Source: Acidimicrobiaceae bacterium (GTDB taxonomy: Bacteria > Actinomycetota > Acidimicrobiia > Acidimicrobiales > Salinilacustritrichaceae). From it: a stretch of 5,876 nt of DNA. Where the stretch lies: assembly GCA_003476595.1 (NCBI GenBank), contig DMTU01000001.1, forward strand, positions 1,133 through 7,008, in the 5' to 3' direction. The notes beneath the pieces are model-generated. The model ran no database searches, was not told where the DNA came from, and saw only the letters and a program-made list of their open reading frames with translations. Shown here piece after piece: positions 1 through 5,876 of the stretch. Position numbers and translations under genes: made by a program. How positions within the stretch are numbered: position 1 is the first letter of the stretch; each line of letters begins with the position of its first letter.

Positions 1-1865
1 CAGTCGGCGGGCTCGTGGCCGCGCTGGGGGCCCGCACCGACGTCGACCGGGCGGTGGAGTTCGCCACTTCCGGCATCGACCGCCTCGGTGACGACGACGA
101 GCGCGCCCGCGCCGACCTCCTCGACGCCGCCGGTGCCTTCGAGTCGGCCCGGGACGACCTCACCGTCTGGTGGGCCCGACCGGCGCTGCTGGTGCCCGGC
201 GTCGCCCAGCAGTCCCGGGCGGTGACCACCATGGCCTCGGCCGGCTCGGATCTCGCCCGGACTGCGGCCGACGCCACCGAGAACGCCGACGTCGACTCAA
301 TCCGGCCCCGCAACGGGCGGGTCGACCTCGACGCCCTCGACGCCCTCAGCGAGCCCCTCCAGCGGTCGCTCGCCTCGCTGCGCGATGCCGACACCCGCCT
401 GGACGACGTGGAGACCCCGCTGCTCCTCGGCCCGCTGGCCGAGCGGCTCGACACGCTGCGCACGGAGGTCACCGACGCGCTCGGCAGCGCCGAGCTCGCC
501 GCCCAGGCCGTCGACGTCGCAGCCGATCTGCTGGGCGCCGACGGGCCCCGCCGGTACTTCATCGCCTTCCAGAACCCGGCCGAGGCGACGGCCAACGGCG
601 GCTTCATGGGCAACTGGGCCGAGATCGTCGCCGACGACGGCACGCTCACCCTCACCCGGTCCGGGCGCAGCCGGGAGCTCACCGAGGGTGGAGCGAACCC
701 CGAGGGGCGCCGCATCGAGGGCGAGCCCGAGTTCGTCGAGGTCTACGGCCAGAGCGCGGCCCGGTACTGGGGCAACATCAACTACACCCCCGACCATCCC
801 ACGGTCGCCCGGATCATGGCCCAGCTGTACCCCGAGTCGGGTGGCGCCGAGCTGGACGGGGTCATCGCCCTCACCCCCCACGGCCTCGCTCGCTTCCTCG
901 AGCTGACCGGCCCGGTGCAGGTCGGCGGGTATCCCGAGCGGCTGACCACCGAGAACGCAGCCCGGATCCTGCTGCACGACCAGTACGTGCTGTTCGCGCA
1001 GGACGACGCTGACGACCGCGAGGGGTTCCTCTCCGACACCGTGCGGGTGGTGTTCGACCGGCTCACCGACGGCGAGCTGCCCGGACCTCGTGCGATCGCG
1101 ACCGAGCTCGGCCCGGCGGTCGACGGCCGGCACCTCCAGCTGTGGTCCCGCCATGCCGACGAGCAGGCCCTGTTCGAGCGGATCGGCGCCGACGGCAGCG
1201 CCACCCGACCCGCCGGGGTCGACTCGTTCGGCATCACCACCCAGAACCTGAACGGCAACAAGATCGACTGGTTCACCCACCGCGACATCGACTACGGGGT
1301 CGACTGGGACCCCGAGACGGGCACGGTGGAGGGCACCCTCACCGCCACGATCCGCAACGACGCGCCGACGACCGGGCTCCCCCCGTCGGTGATCGGCTGG
1401 GGTGGCGACGAGTCCCTCGGCCAGACGCCGGTCGCGGACGGCGAGAACCTCGTCTGGGTCACCGCCTACGTGAGCCATCCCATCGAGGAGGTGGCGGTCG
1501 ACGGCGAGCCGATCGGTGACCTCCGGTTCGACGAGCTCGGTCATCAGACCGTGCGCATCTACATCTCGGTGCCTTCGCAGAGTGAGCGCACGGTGCAGAT
1601 TCGGACACGCGGAGTAGTTGAGCCGTCGAGCCGGTACGTGCTGCGTCCGCTGCGCCAACCCATGGCCAACCCCGACGACGTCTCCGTCCACGTCCACCTC
1701 CCAGACGGCTGGGCGGCAGCCGAACCAGACGCAAGGAGCGCGCGGGACGCCGCTCGCAACGCTGTGACCTGGGAAGATGCCCTCGCGCAGCCGCGGCTGG
1801 TGCTCGACGTCGATCGCGCGTCCGAGACGCGAGCCGGGGTCGATCGACTCCGCCACGGCGGGTGA
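1..1865 (+). CDS. DUF4012 domain-containing surface protein (5' end missing)
   Basis: The reading frame is open from the left edge and stops with TGA at 1863-1865. A GTG at 15 is in frame, but the protein probably starts upstream, since DUF4012 proteins usually have a transmembrane helix before this region and none is visible here. Counting from base 15, residues 1-170 are helical, Ala/Asp/Arg-rich and probably coiled. The DUF4012 core then starts at Y181 with the hallmark FIAFQNPAEAT and NGGFMG (182-199), followed by a DGVIAL segment near 281, a LTGPV segment, and NKIDWFTHRDI near 415-425. The tail looks like a beta-rich domain (RNDAPTTGLPP) and ends in RHGG without a C-terminal membrane anchor. 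The molecular function of DUF4012 is unknown; the family is common in actinobacteria and often sits near cell-surface polysaccharide genes. The sortase-substrate gene downstream fits a role at the cell envelope, but that is inference. Family assignment is strong; function is open. Confidence 0.9.
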   Translation, partial: VGGLVAALGARTDVDRAVEFATSGIDRLGDDDERARADLLDAAGAFESARDDLTVWWARPALLVPGVAQQSRAVTTMASAGSDLARTAADATENADVDSIRPRNGRVDLDALDALSEPLQRSLASLRDADTRLDDVETPLLLGPLAERLDTLRTEVTDALGSAELAAQAVDVAADLLGADGPRRYFIAFQNPAEATANGGFMGNWAEIVADDGTLTLTRSGRSRELTEGGANPEGRRIEGEPEFVEVYGQSAARYWGNINYTPDHPTVARIMAQLYPESGGAELDGVIALTPHGLARFLELTGPVQVGGYPERLTTENAARILLHDQYVLFAQDDADDREGFLSDTVRVVFDRLTDGELPGPRAIATELGPAVDGRHLQLWSRHADEQALFERIGADGSATRPAGVDSFGITTQNLNGNKIDWFTHRDIDYGVDWDPETGTVEGTLTATIRNDAPTTGLPPSVIGWGGDESLGQTPVADGENLVWVTAYVSHPIEEVAVDGEPIGDLRFDELGHQTVRIYISVPSQSERTVQIRTRGVVEPSSRYVLRPLRQPMANPDDVSVHVHLPDGWAAAEPDARSARDAARNAVTWEDALAQPRLVLDVDRASETRAGVDRLRHGG

Positions 1866-1886
1866 ATGGCGCAGACCCGGAAGCAC

Positions 1887-1983
1887 GCTCGAGGCGGCGA
1901 TCGTCGGCCCGATGGGTGGAAAGGTCCGCGCCGAGGGTGCGAGGATGGCGAAACGGAACCGGGGTCCGAGAGGCTCGAGGCGG
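1887..1983. repeat. 11-base direct repeat in the gap before the LPxTG gene
   Basis: The 11-mer GCTCGAGGCGG occurs exactly at 1887-1897 and again at 1973-1983, 86 bases apart, inside the 119-base gap between the DUF4012 stop and the next gene. The second copy ends one base before the ATG at 1985 and so lies over its ribosome-binding region. It contains the palindrome CTCGAG. It may be a paired protein-binding site or a chance match in GC-rich DNA. No clear -35/-10 promoter could be read in this gap. Confidence 0.4.
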
Positions 1984-1984
1984 G

Positions 1985-2416
1985 ATGAAGGGCATGCGGA
2001 TGTTGAAGCGACGAGCCATCGCAGGAATCGCAGGGATCCTGCTGATGATCGCAGGTGTGGGCACGGCGACCGCGCAGACCTCCCCGACCGTCACGACGGA
2101 GACGACGACCACCAGGGTCGGCGGCGACTCCACGACGACGGAGACGACGACCACCACCACGACCGAACCCACGACGACCGAGACGTCGGAGCCGCCCGAG
2201 ACCACGGAGACGACCGAGTCCGACGTGGACCCCGAAGAGGTCACGCCCACCACGGAGGCCACCGAAGCGGTCGAGGGCGCCGTCACCCGCCGTCCCCTCC
2301 CCCGCACCGGCAACGACATCGGCGGCACGGCCATCTTCGGCGGGGCGCTCACCGTGCTCGGCATCGGCCTTGCGCTGACTGCCCGCAAGCGCCGCAACAG
2401 CTTCGACGGAGCCTGA
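1985..2416 (+). CDS. Small Thr-rich LPxTG cell-wall-anchored protein
   Basis: This 143-residue protein has all parts of a sortase substrate. A basic N-terminus (residues 1-10, ending LKRR) and a hydrophobic stretch (11-26) lead to a signal peptidase site after ATA (residue 30). A low-complexity linker rich in Thr, Glu and Pro follows (32-97; 26 of residues 32-79 are Thr). The C-terminus has LPRTG at 105-109, a hydrophobic helix (about 112-132) and a basic stop RKRR at 134-137. Sortase would cut between T108 and G109 and attach the protein to the cell wall. The mature part has no folded domain, so it may be a glycosylated stalk or spacer. Start choice is uncertain: ATG 1985 has GAGG only 4 bases upstream, whereas ATG 2000 (giving MLKRRAIAG) has GAAGGG at 7 bases. 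Both keep the signal peptide. The frame is also open back to a GTG at 1862 overlapping the DUF4012 stop, but that Arg-rich extension looks non-coding. No sortase gene is in the window. Confidence 0.85.
   Translation: MKGMRMLKRRAIAGIAGILLMIAGVGTATAQTSPTVTTETTTTRVGGDSTTTETTTTTTTEPTTTETSEPPETTETTESDVDPEEVTPTTEATEAVEGAVTRRPLPRTGNDIGGTAIFGGALTVLGIGLALTARKRRNSFDGA
1987..1992 (+). promoter_or_regulatory. Ribosome binding site favouring the ATG at 2000
   Basis: GAAGGG lies 7 bases before the ATG at 2000, a better match and spacing than the GAGG (1977-1980) that sits 4 bases before the ATG at 1985. If it is used, the LPxTG protein is 138 residues and starts MLKRR. The choice changes only five residues of the signal peptide. 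Confidence 0.4.
2078..2221 (+). repeat. Threonine-codon low-complexity tract
   Basis: This stretch encodes residues 32-79 of the LPxTG protein and is built mostly of ACG, ACC and GAG codons in short runs, including seven consecutive Thr codons (residues 54-60) and a run of four (40-43). Mixed use of ACG and ACC makes it an imperfect trinucleotide repeat. Such tracts can expand or contract, so the linker length may vary between strains. Confidence 0.7.
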
Positions 2417-2456
2417 CGATCCGCACGATCTGACGGTTCCTGTCAAGGCCGTCTGC

Positions 2457-2485
2457 CGGAGGCCGGGCCCAGCGCCCGGCCTCCG
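2457..2485 (+). terminator. Strong GC hairpin, probable terminator of the LPxTG gene
   Basis: A perfect 12-bp stem pairs 2457-2468 (CGGAGGCCGGGC) with 2474-2485, leaving the loop CCAGC (2469-2473). It starts 41 bases after the LPxTG stop codon and precedes the leader of the acyl-CoA synthetase gene. No run of T follows (GTCGCGTCTGG comes next), so it is not a classical intrinsic terminator, but U-poor hairpins in this position are common in high-GC actinobacteria. It likely separates the two transcription units. Confidence 0.7.
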
Positions 2486-2511
2486 TCGCGTCTGGGGCAC
2501 CGTGCGCGAAG

Positions 2512-2529
2512 TGGCAACGCTGTTTGCCA
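2512..2529. promoter_or_regulatory. Inverted repeat TGGCAA-N6-TTGCCA, possible operator
   Basis: Perfect 6-base arms (2512-2517 and 2524-2529) flank a 6-base spacer, forming an 18-base dyad 46 bases before the ATG of the acyl-CoA synthetase. Size and position would suit a dimeric repressor such as a TetR-family regulator, which often controls fatty-acid genes in actinobacteria. No regulator gene is in the window and no consensus is recognised. Confidence 0.3.
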
Positions 2530-2532
2530 GAC

Positions 2533-2553
2533 TCTGACCTCCAGCCAGTCAGA
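2533..2553. promoter_or_regulatory. Inverted repeat TCTGAC-N9-GTCAGA in the leader
   Basis: Six-base arms at 2533-2538 and 2548-2553 with a 9-base spacer lie 21 bases before the start of the acyl-CoA synthetase, directly after the dyad at 2512-2529. It could be a second operator half or a small leader hairpin in the mRNA. A ribosome binding site AGGGGGA (2558-2564) follows it. Short arms mean chance is a real alternative. Confidence 0.25.
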
Positions 2554-2574
2554 CACCAGGGGGAACCGAACACC

Positions 2575-4332
2575 ATGCCCACCGCCGCCGAGGTCCGCGC
2601 CCAGCTCACCGGGCCGGGAGGGATGTTCGAGATCACGACCGCGACGGTCAACGGCGTGGAGGTGCAGACCTACGCCGAGCGCATGGCCAGCCTCCGCCAG
2701 ATCCCCGAGCTGTCGCTGCTACGTGGCGATCAGGTCTTCCTGCGCTACGGCGACGAGGACTGGACCTTCGAGCGCTTCATCACCACGGCCAACGGCGTCG
2801 GCCACGCCCTGCGGGACCCTGTCGCCGAGGGTGGGGCCGGCGTGGCCCACGGCGACCGCGTGGCGGTGCTGAGCCAGAACAACCCCGAGTGGCGCCTGAC
2901 CTTCTGGGCCGCCGTCACCGGCGGCGCCATCCTCGTCGGCCTCAACGGCTGGTGGAAGGCCGAGGAGGTCGTCTACGGGCTCCAGGACTCCGGCGCCAAG
3001 GTCCTGGTCGCCGACCGCAAGCGCTTCGAGCGCATCGCCGACCAGCTCGACGAGTGCCCCGACCTCGAGCGCATCTACCTCACCCGCGACTGCGACCCGG
3101 CCGACTTCGCCGACGTCGTGGGTGACGCCCACCGGGACAAGCTCCACCGCTTCGACGAGCTCATGGCCGAGCCGACGACGGAGTTCCTCGACGCCCCCAT
3201 CGACGAGGACGACGTGGCGGTGATCTTCTACTCCTCGGGCACCACCGGGAAGCCCAAGGGGATCATGTCCACCCACCGGAACATGATCGCCAACCTGCAG
3301 AACACGATCTTCAGCACGGTGGCCGCCTCGATGCTCGACCCCGACGCCGGCAACGCGCTCGACGGCGAGGCCGCCGACCAAACGGTGTCGCTGTTCACCT
3401 CTCCCCTGTTCCACGTGTCCGGCTGCCACTCCGGCCTCGTCGTCGGCATGCTCGCCGGCCTCCGCCTGGTGATGCCGGTCGGCAAGTTCGAGCCCGAGGC
3501 GGCCCTGCGCACGATCCAGGAGGAGGGCGTCAACATCTGGGCGGCGGTGCCCACCATGATCTGGCGGGTCTGCGAGCACCCCGACCGCCACGACTACGAC
3601 ACCTCCTCGGTGACGACCGTGGCCTTCGGTGGCTCGCCCTCGGCCGAGGAGCTGCAGCGCAAGATCGCCGACACGTTCCCCAACGTGAAGAGCACCTCCA
3701 ACGCCTACGGCCTCACCGAGACCTCCTCGGTCGCCACGGTGAACTCCGGCGAGAACGCCAAGCGCAAGCCCACCTCGGTCGGCCCGCCGGTGCCCACGGT
3801 GGAGATCCAGGTCGTCGACGGCGCCGGCGGCGCCCTGCCCACCGGCGAGGTCGGCGAGATCTGCGTCAAGGGCCCGATCGTGATGAAGGGCTACTGGAAC
3901 AAGCCCGAGGCCACGGCCGAGACCATCGTCGACGGCTGGCTGCGCACCGGCGACATCGGCTACGTCGACGACGAGGGCTTCGTCTTCATCACCGACCGCA
4001 AGAAGGACATGATCATCCGCGGGGGTGAGAACATCTACTGCGTGGAGATCGAGGAGCGCCTGGTCCAGCACGACGCCATCGCCGACGCAGCCGTCATCGG
4101 CGTCCCCCACCCCGAGCTGGGCGAGGAGGTCAAGGCCGTCGTCCAGATCGAGGCCGACCACGACATGACCGAGGCCGAGGTCAAGCAGTGGGTGGCCGAG
4201 GGCCTGGCCAACTTCAAGGTCCCCGCCTACGTCGAGCTGCAGCGCGACAAGCTCCCCCGCAACGCCTCGGGCAAGCTGCTCAAGAACGTGCTGCGCGGCG
4301 AGGGCGTCGTCTCCTTCGAGGAGACCATGTGA
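2575..4332 (+). CDS. Acyl-CoA synthetase (FadD-like AMP-binding ligase)
   Basis: This 585-residue enzyme of the ANL adenylate-forming superfamily activates a carboxylic acid, most likely a fatty acid, to acyl-AMP and then to acyl-CoA in the cytoplasm. All core motifs are present: the phosphate-binding YSSGTTGKPKG at 219-229, FHVSG at 279-283, GGSP at 352-355, YGLTET at 378-383, RTGDIGY with the ribose-binding D460, the hinge region DRKKDMIIRGGENIY at 474-488, and the C-terminal catalytic lysine K567 in RNASGKLLK. It therefore looks full length and active. The chosen ATG has AGGGGGA (2558-2564) 10 bases upstream; the frame extends back to a TTG at 2524, but that start has no such site and overlaps an inverted repeat. 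Chain-length specificity cannot be read from the sequence, and steroid- or aromatic-acid-specific ligases of the same fold are possible. The last codons contain the ribosome binding site and start of the following lipoprotein gene, so the two are probably co-translated. Confidence 0.95.
   Translation: MPTAAEVRAQLTGPGGMFEITTATVNGVEVQTYAERMASLRQIPELSLLRGDQVFLRYGDEDWTFERFITTANGVGHALRDPVAEGGAGVAHGDRVAVLSQNNPEWRLTFWAAVTGGAILVGLNGWWKAEEVVYGLQDSGAKVLVADRKRFERIADQLDECPDLERIYLTRDCDPADFADVVGDAHRDKLHRFDELMAEPTTEFLDAPIDEDDVAVIFYSSGTTGKPKGIMSTHRNMIANLQNTIFSTVAASMLDPDAGNALDGEAADQTVSLFTSPLFHVSGCHSGLVVGMLAGLRLVMPVGKFEPEAALRTIQEEGVNIWAAVPTMIWRVCEHPDRHDYDTSSVTTVAFGGSPSAEELQRKIADTFPNVKSTSNAYGLTETSSVATVNSGENAKRKPTSVGPPVPTVEIQVVDGAGGALPTGEVGEICVKGPIVMKGYWNKPEATAETIVDGWLRTGDIGYVDDEGFVFITDRKKDMIIRGGENIYCVEIEERLVQHDAIADAAVIGVPHPELGEEVKAVVQIEADHDMTEAEVKQWVAEGLANFKVPAYVELQRDKLPRNASGKLLKNVLRGEGVVSFEETM
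4318..4323 (+). promoter_or_regulatory. Ribosome binding site for the lipoprotein, inside the ligase gene
   Basis: GAGGAG encodes the two Glu codons near the end of the acyl-CoA synthetase and lies 5 bases before the GTG at 4329. It decides the lipoprotein start: only this GTG gives an N-terminus with a signal peptide and lipobox. The GTGA overlap (4329-4332) joins start and stop. Confidence 0.7.
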
Positions 4333-5069
4333 GGAGGGCCCTCGCCCTGGTCGTGGCCGGCGCGCTCGTGCTGGGGGCCTGCGGCGAGGAGCAGTCCGAG
4401 GAGGAGGCGATGGTCGAGGCGATCTCGGCCAGCATCCTCCAGGACGAGACCTTCGCCGGCTACGGCATCGCCGAGGAGGAGGCCGACTGCGTGGCCGAGT
4501 CCACCGTCACCGGCCTCGGCGTGGGGCGCATGTCCGAGCTCGGCTTCGGCGGCGACACGCCCTCGGAGGAGGAGATCGACCTCACCGAGCTCGACGACGA
4601 CGAGGTCGAGGTGCTGGCCCGCTCCATGGACGACTGCATCGACGACGTCGACGACGTGCTGGTCGACACCGTGGCCGCCAGCATCCTCGAGGAGCCCCAG
4701 GCCACCTTCCCCATCGACGAGGCCCAGGCCCGGTGCGTGGCCGAGGCCGTCATCGGGGAGATCCCCTCGGCCCGGCTCATCACCATCGGCGTCCAGGGCG
4801 AGCGCAGCGGCAGCACGGTGAGCGACCTGCGTCCGGCCGAGATCGACGTGTTCGCCGACGCCTACACCGCCTGCATCGACGTGCGCACGATCCTGCTCGA
4901 CGGCATCCGGGCGAGCGGCACCGCCGACTCCGTGATCGAGTGCCTCGACGACAACATCAGCGACGACGACATCGACACGATCTTCACCGCCGGCCTCGCC
5001 GGCGAGGACGCCGCCGCCACCGCCCAGCGCATCCTCTCCCCCGCCGTCGACGCGTGCACGGACCGCTGA
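4329..5069 (+). CDS. Acidic lipoprotein with three cysteine-paired repeats
   Basis: I do not recognise a named family. The 246-residue product starts at GTG 4329, overlapping the ligase stop by 4 bases. The N-terminus MRRALALVV is followed by a hydrophobic stretch and the lipobox LGAC, so C18 should be lipidated and the protein held on the outer face of the membrane. The mature chain is strongly acidic (many Asp/Glu) and probably all-helical. It consists of three diverged repeats: about 28-110, 111-189 and 190-246. Repeats 1 and 2 share an opening ASIL, then C-V-A-E, a middle G-x-x-x-x-R segment, and a closing C-I-D; repeat 3 is shorter and lacks part of the start. Each repeat has exactly two cysteines (C54/C103, C136/C182, C205/C243), suggesting one disulfide per repeat. 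There is no catalytic motif; binding of a ligand or of another envelope protein is possible but unproven. Co-translation with an acyl-CoA synthetase is the only functional hint. Confidence 0.88.
   Translation: MRRALALVVAGALVLGACGEEQSEEEAMVEAISASILQDETFAGYGIAEEEADCVAESTVTGLGVGRMSELGFGGDTPSEEEIDLTELDDDEVEVLARSMDDCIDDVDDVLVDTVAASILEEPQATFPIDEAQARCVAEAVIGEIPSARLITIGVQGERSGSTVSDLRPAEIDVFADAYTACIDVRTILLDGIRASGTADSVIECLDDNISDDDIDTIFTAGLAGEDAAATAQRILSPAVDACTDR
4410..5066 (+). repeat. Three diverged protein repeats in the lipoprotein
   Basis: The units are 4410-4658, 4659-4895 and 4896-5066. The similarity is seen at protein level: SASILQ/AASILE/RASG openings, DCVAES/RCVAEA/ECLDDN around the first cysteine, and DDCIDD/TACIDV/VDACTD around the second. 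The DNA is no longer obviously repetitive, so the duplications are old. Confidence 0.65.
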
Positions 5070-5073
5070 TCGG

Positions 5074-5087
5074 ACCCCGGACGGGGT
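5074..5087 (+). other. Small hairpin between lipoprotein and kinase genes
   Basis: ACCCC (5074-5078) pairs with GGGGT (5083-5087) around the loop GGAC. The right arm overlaps the only ribosome-binding-like sequence (GGGGTAGG, 5083-5090) ahead of the GTG at 5100. It could dampen initiation of the kinase gene or be incidental; it is too short and lacks a T-run to be a convincing terminator. Confidence 0.3.
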
Positions 5088-5099
5088 AGGCATTCGCCC

Positions 5100-5876
5100 G
5101 TGGGCATCCTCCCGTCGCGCCAGACCGCACGCCTCTCCCGTCACGGGGACGTGCTCCGCCTCATCGTCCGCCACGCCCGGCCCGGCCTAATCGACCAGGC
5201 CGGCCTCGAGGCCGAGCTGCAGGACCTCGAATCCGCCAGCGGCGGCGGCCAGGAGGAGGCCGAGGAGGCCGCCCGCTTCGCCGACGACCTGGAGGGCATG
5301 GGCCCCACGTTCGTGAAGCTGGGCCAGGTGCTGTCCACCCGGGCCGACCTGCTCCCCCAGCACTACCTGGAGGCCCTCAGCCGGCTCCAGGACGACGTCG
5401 AGCCGGTGCCGGTCGCCGAGATCCGTCGGGTGATCGAGGAGGACCTGGGCATCGACGTCGACGACGTGTTCGAGGCCTTCGACAACGAGCCCCTCGCCGC
5501 CGCCTCGGTCGCCCAGGTCCACCGGGCCCGCCTGGGTGACGGGCGAGAGGTCGTGGTGAAGGTGCAGCGTCCCGGCATCGCCGAGACCGTCCGCAAGGAT
5601 CTCGAGGTGCTCGCCGACCTGGCGCGGCTCGTCGACGCCACCACCGAGGTCGGCCGCCGCTTCGCCTTCGTCGACTTCCTCGAGTCGTTCCGCACCAGCT
5701 TCGTGGCCGAGCTCGACTTCCGCACCGAGGCCGACAACCTGCACATCTTCGCCGACCTCCTCGCCGAGCGCGACCACCTCGACGTGCCGGCACCGGTCGA
5801 CCGCCTCGTCACCCGGCGGGTGCTGACCATGGCCTACGTGGAGGGCCGCCGGGTCACCGAGCTCACCCCGCTGGCC
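5100..5876 (+). CDS. ABC1/UbiB/AarF-family atypical kinase (3' end missing)
   Basis: The 259 visible residues run to the right edge without a stop. UbiB/ABC1 proteins (COQ8/ADCK relatives) are protein-kinase-like ATPases linked to ubiquinone or other isoprenoid quinone and lipid homeostasis. The family signatures appear in order: the KxGQ motif as KLGQ at 73-76, followed by STR and LLP; the Ala-rich nucleotide loop AAASVAQVH at 133-141, which replaces the usual glycine loop; the ATP-binding lysine K154 in VVVKVQRPG; and the ExD motif ELD at 204-206 followed by EADN (210-213). MAYVEG near the right edge is the hinge-region match. The catalytic loop, the metal-binding motif and any C-terminal membrane helices lie outside the window. 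GTG 5100 is the only plausible start after the lipoprotein stop 30 bases upstream; its ribosome binding site (GGGGTAGG, 9 bases away) is imperfect. It probably shares a transcript with the two preceding genes. Confidence 0.93.
   Translation, partial: MGILPSRQTARLSRHGDVLRLIVRHARPGLIDQAGLEAELQDLESASGGGQEEAEEAARFADDLEGMGPTFVKLGQVLSTRADLLPQHYLEALSRLQDDVEPVPVAEIRRVIEEDLGIDVDDVFEAFDNEPLAAASVAQVHRARLGDGREVVVKVQRPGIAETVRKDLEVLADLARLVDATTEVGRRFAFVDFLESFRTSFVAELDFRTEADNLHIFADLLAERDHLDVPAPVDRLVTRRVLTMAYVEGRRVTELTPLA

Noticed and set aside
297..1886. Long open frame on the - strand (529 codons) opposite the DUF4012 gene
   Set aside because: The + strand frame encodes a recognisable DUF4012 core; the reverse product is a Val/Gly/Asp/Arg-rich shadow without motifs, as expected in GC-rich DNA.
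1862..1984. 41-codon N-terminal extension of the LPxTG protein from a GTG overlapping the DUF4012 stop
   Set aside because: The extension is Arg-rich without structure and would bury the signal peptide inside the protein; the starts at 1985 or 2000 put it at the N-terminus with ribosome binding sites.
1954..1984. GGAAC element that might be an ECF sigma factor -35 box
   Set aside because: No matching -10 element at the expected distance, and the spacing to the start codon leaves no room for a leader.
2719..4161. Long open frame on the - strand (480 codons) opposite the ligase
   Set aside because: It lies wholly within the ligase gene, whose motifs are intact; its product is Asp/Val/Gly/Leu-rich and motif-free.
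4188..4328. Upstream extension of the lipoprotein frame inside the ligase gene
   Set aside because: The 47 extra residues are an Arg/Ala/Gly-rich shadow of the ligase C-terminus and would hide the lipobox; GTG 4329 has a proper ribosome binding site.
4227..5174. Open frame on the - strand (315 codons) opposite the lipoprotein
   Set aside because: The + strand has a signal peptide, lipobox and repeat pattern; the reverse frame is low-complexity and crosses gene boundaries.
5187..5830. Overlapping - strand open frames at the right edge
   Set aside because: They are antisense to the ABC1/UbiB motifs, which read continuously on the + strand from 5100 to the edge.

Overview
The window is very GC-rich (roughly 70 % judged by eye), with G/C at almost every third codon position and every real gene on the + strand. 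Together with a DUF4012 protein, an LPxTG-anchored surface protein and a mycobacterial-style FadD-like ligase, this suggests a high-GC actinobacterium. Acidimicrobiia or a relative is my best guess from the look of the proteins, but the window does not prove it.

Layout. (1) Bases 1-1865 hold the 3' part of a DUF4012-family gene, a surface-associated protein family of unknown function; its N-terminus lies left of the window. (2) After a 119-base gap carrying an 11-base direct repeat comes a small secreted, threonine-rich protein with a complete LPRTG sortase signal (1985-2416). A strong 12-bp GC hairpin at 2457-2485 probably closes this unit. (3) A short leader with two small inverted repeats (2512-2553) precedes a full-length acyl-CoA synthetase of the adenylate-forming (ANL) superfamily (2575-4332). 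(4) A lipoprotein (4329-5069) overlaps it by 4 bases, arranged for translational coupling. After signal cleavage it consists of three diverged repeats, each with two cysteines. (5) Thirty bases later an ABC1/UbiB/AarF-type atypical kinase starts at 5100 and runs off the right edge.

How they may work together. The left half looks like a cell-envelope module: a DUF4012 protein next to a sortase substrate. The right half is probably one transcription unit, in which a fatty-acid/carboxylate activating enzyme is translationally coupled to an acidic lipoprotein and followed by a UbiB-family protein, a family tied to isoprenoid quinone and lipid homeostasis. A link through membrane lipid metabolism is an inference from gene order only.

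No rRNA, tRNA, CRISPR array, insertion sequence or attachment site was seen. The most unusual item is the triple-repeat cysteine lipoprotein and its coupling to the ligase. I see no convincing sign of a wholly new system such as a defence island or mobile element.
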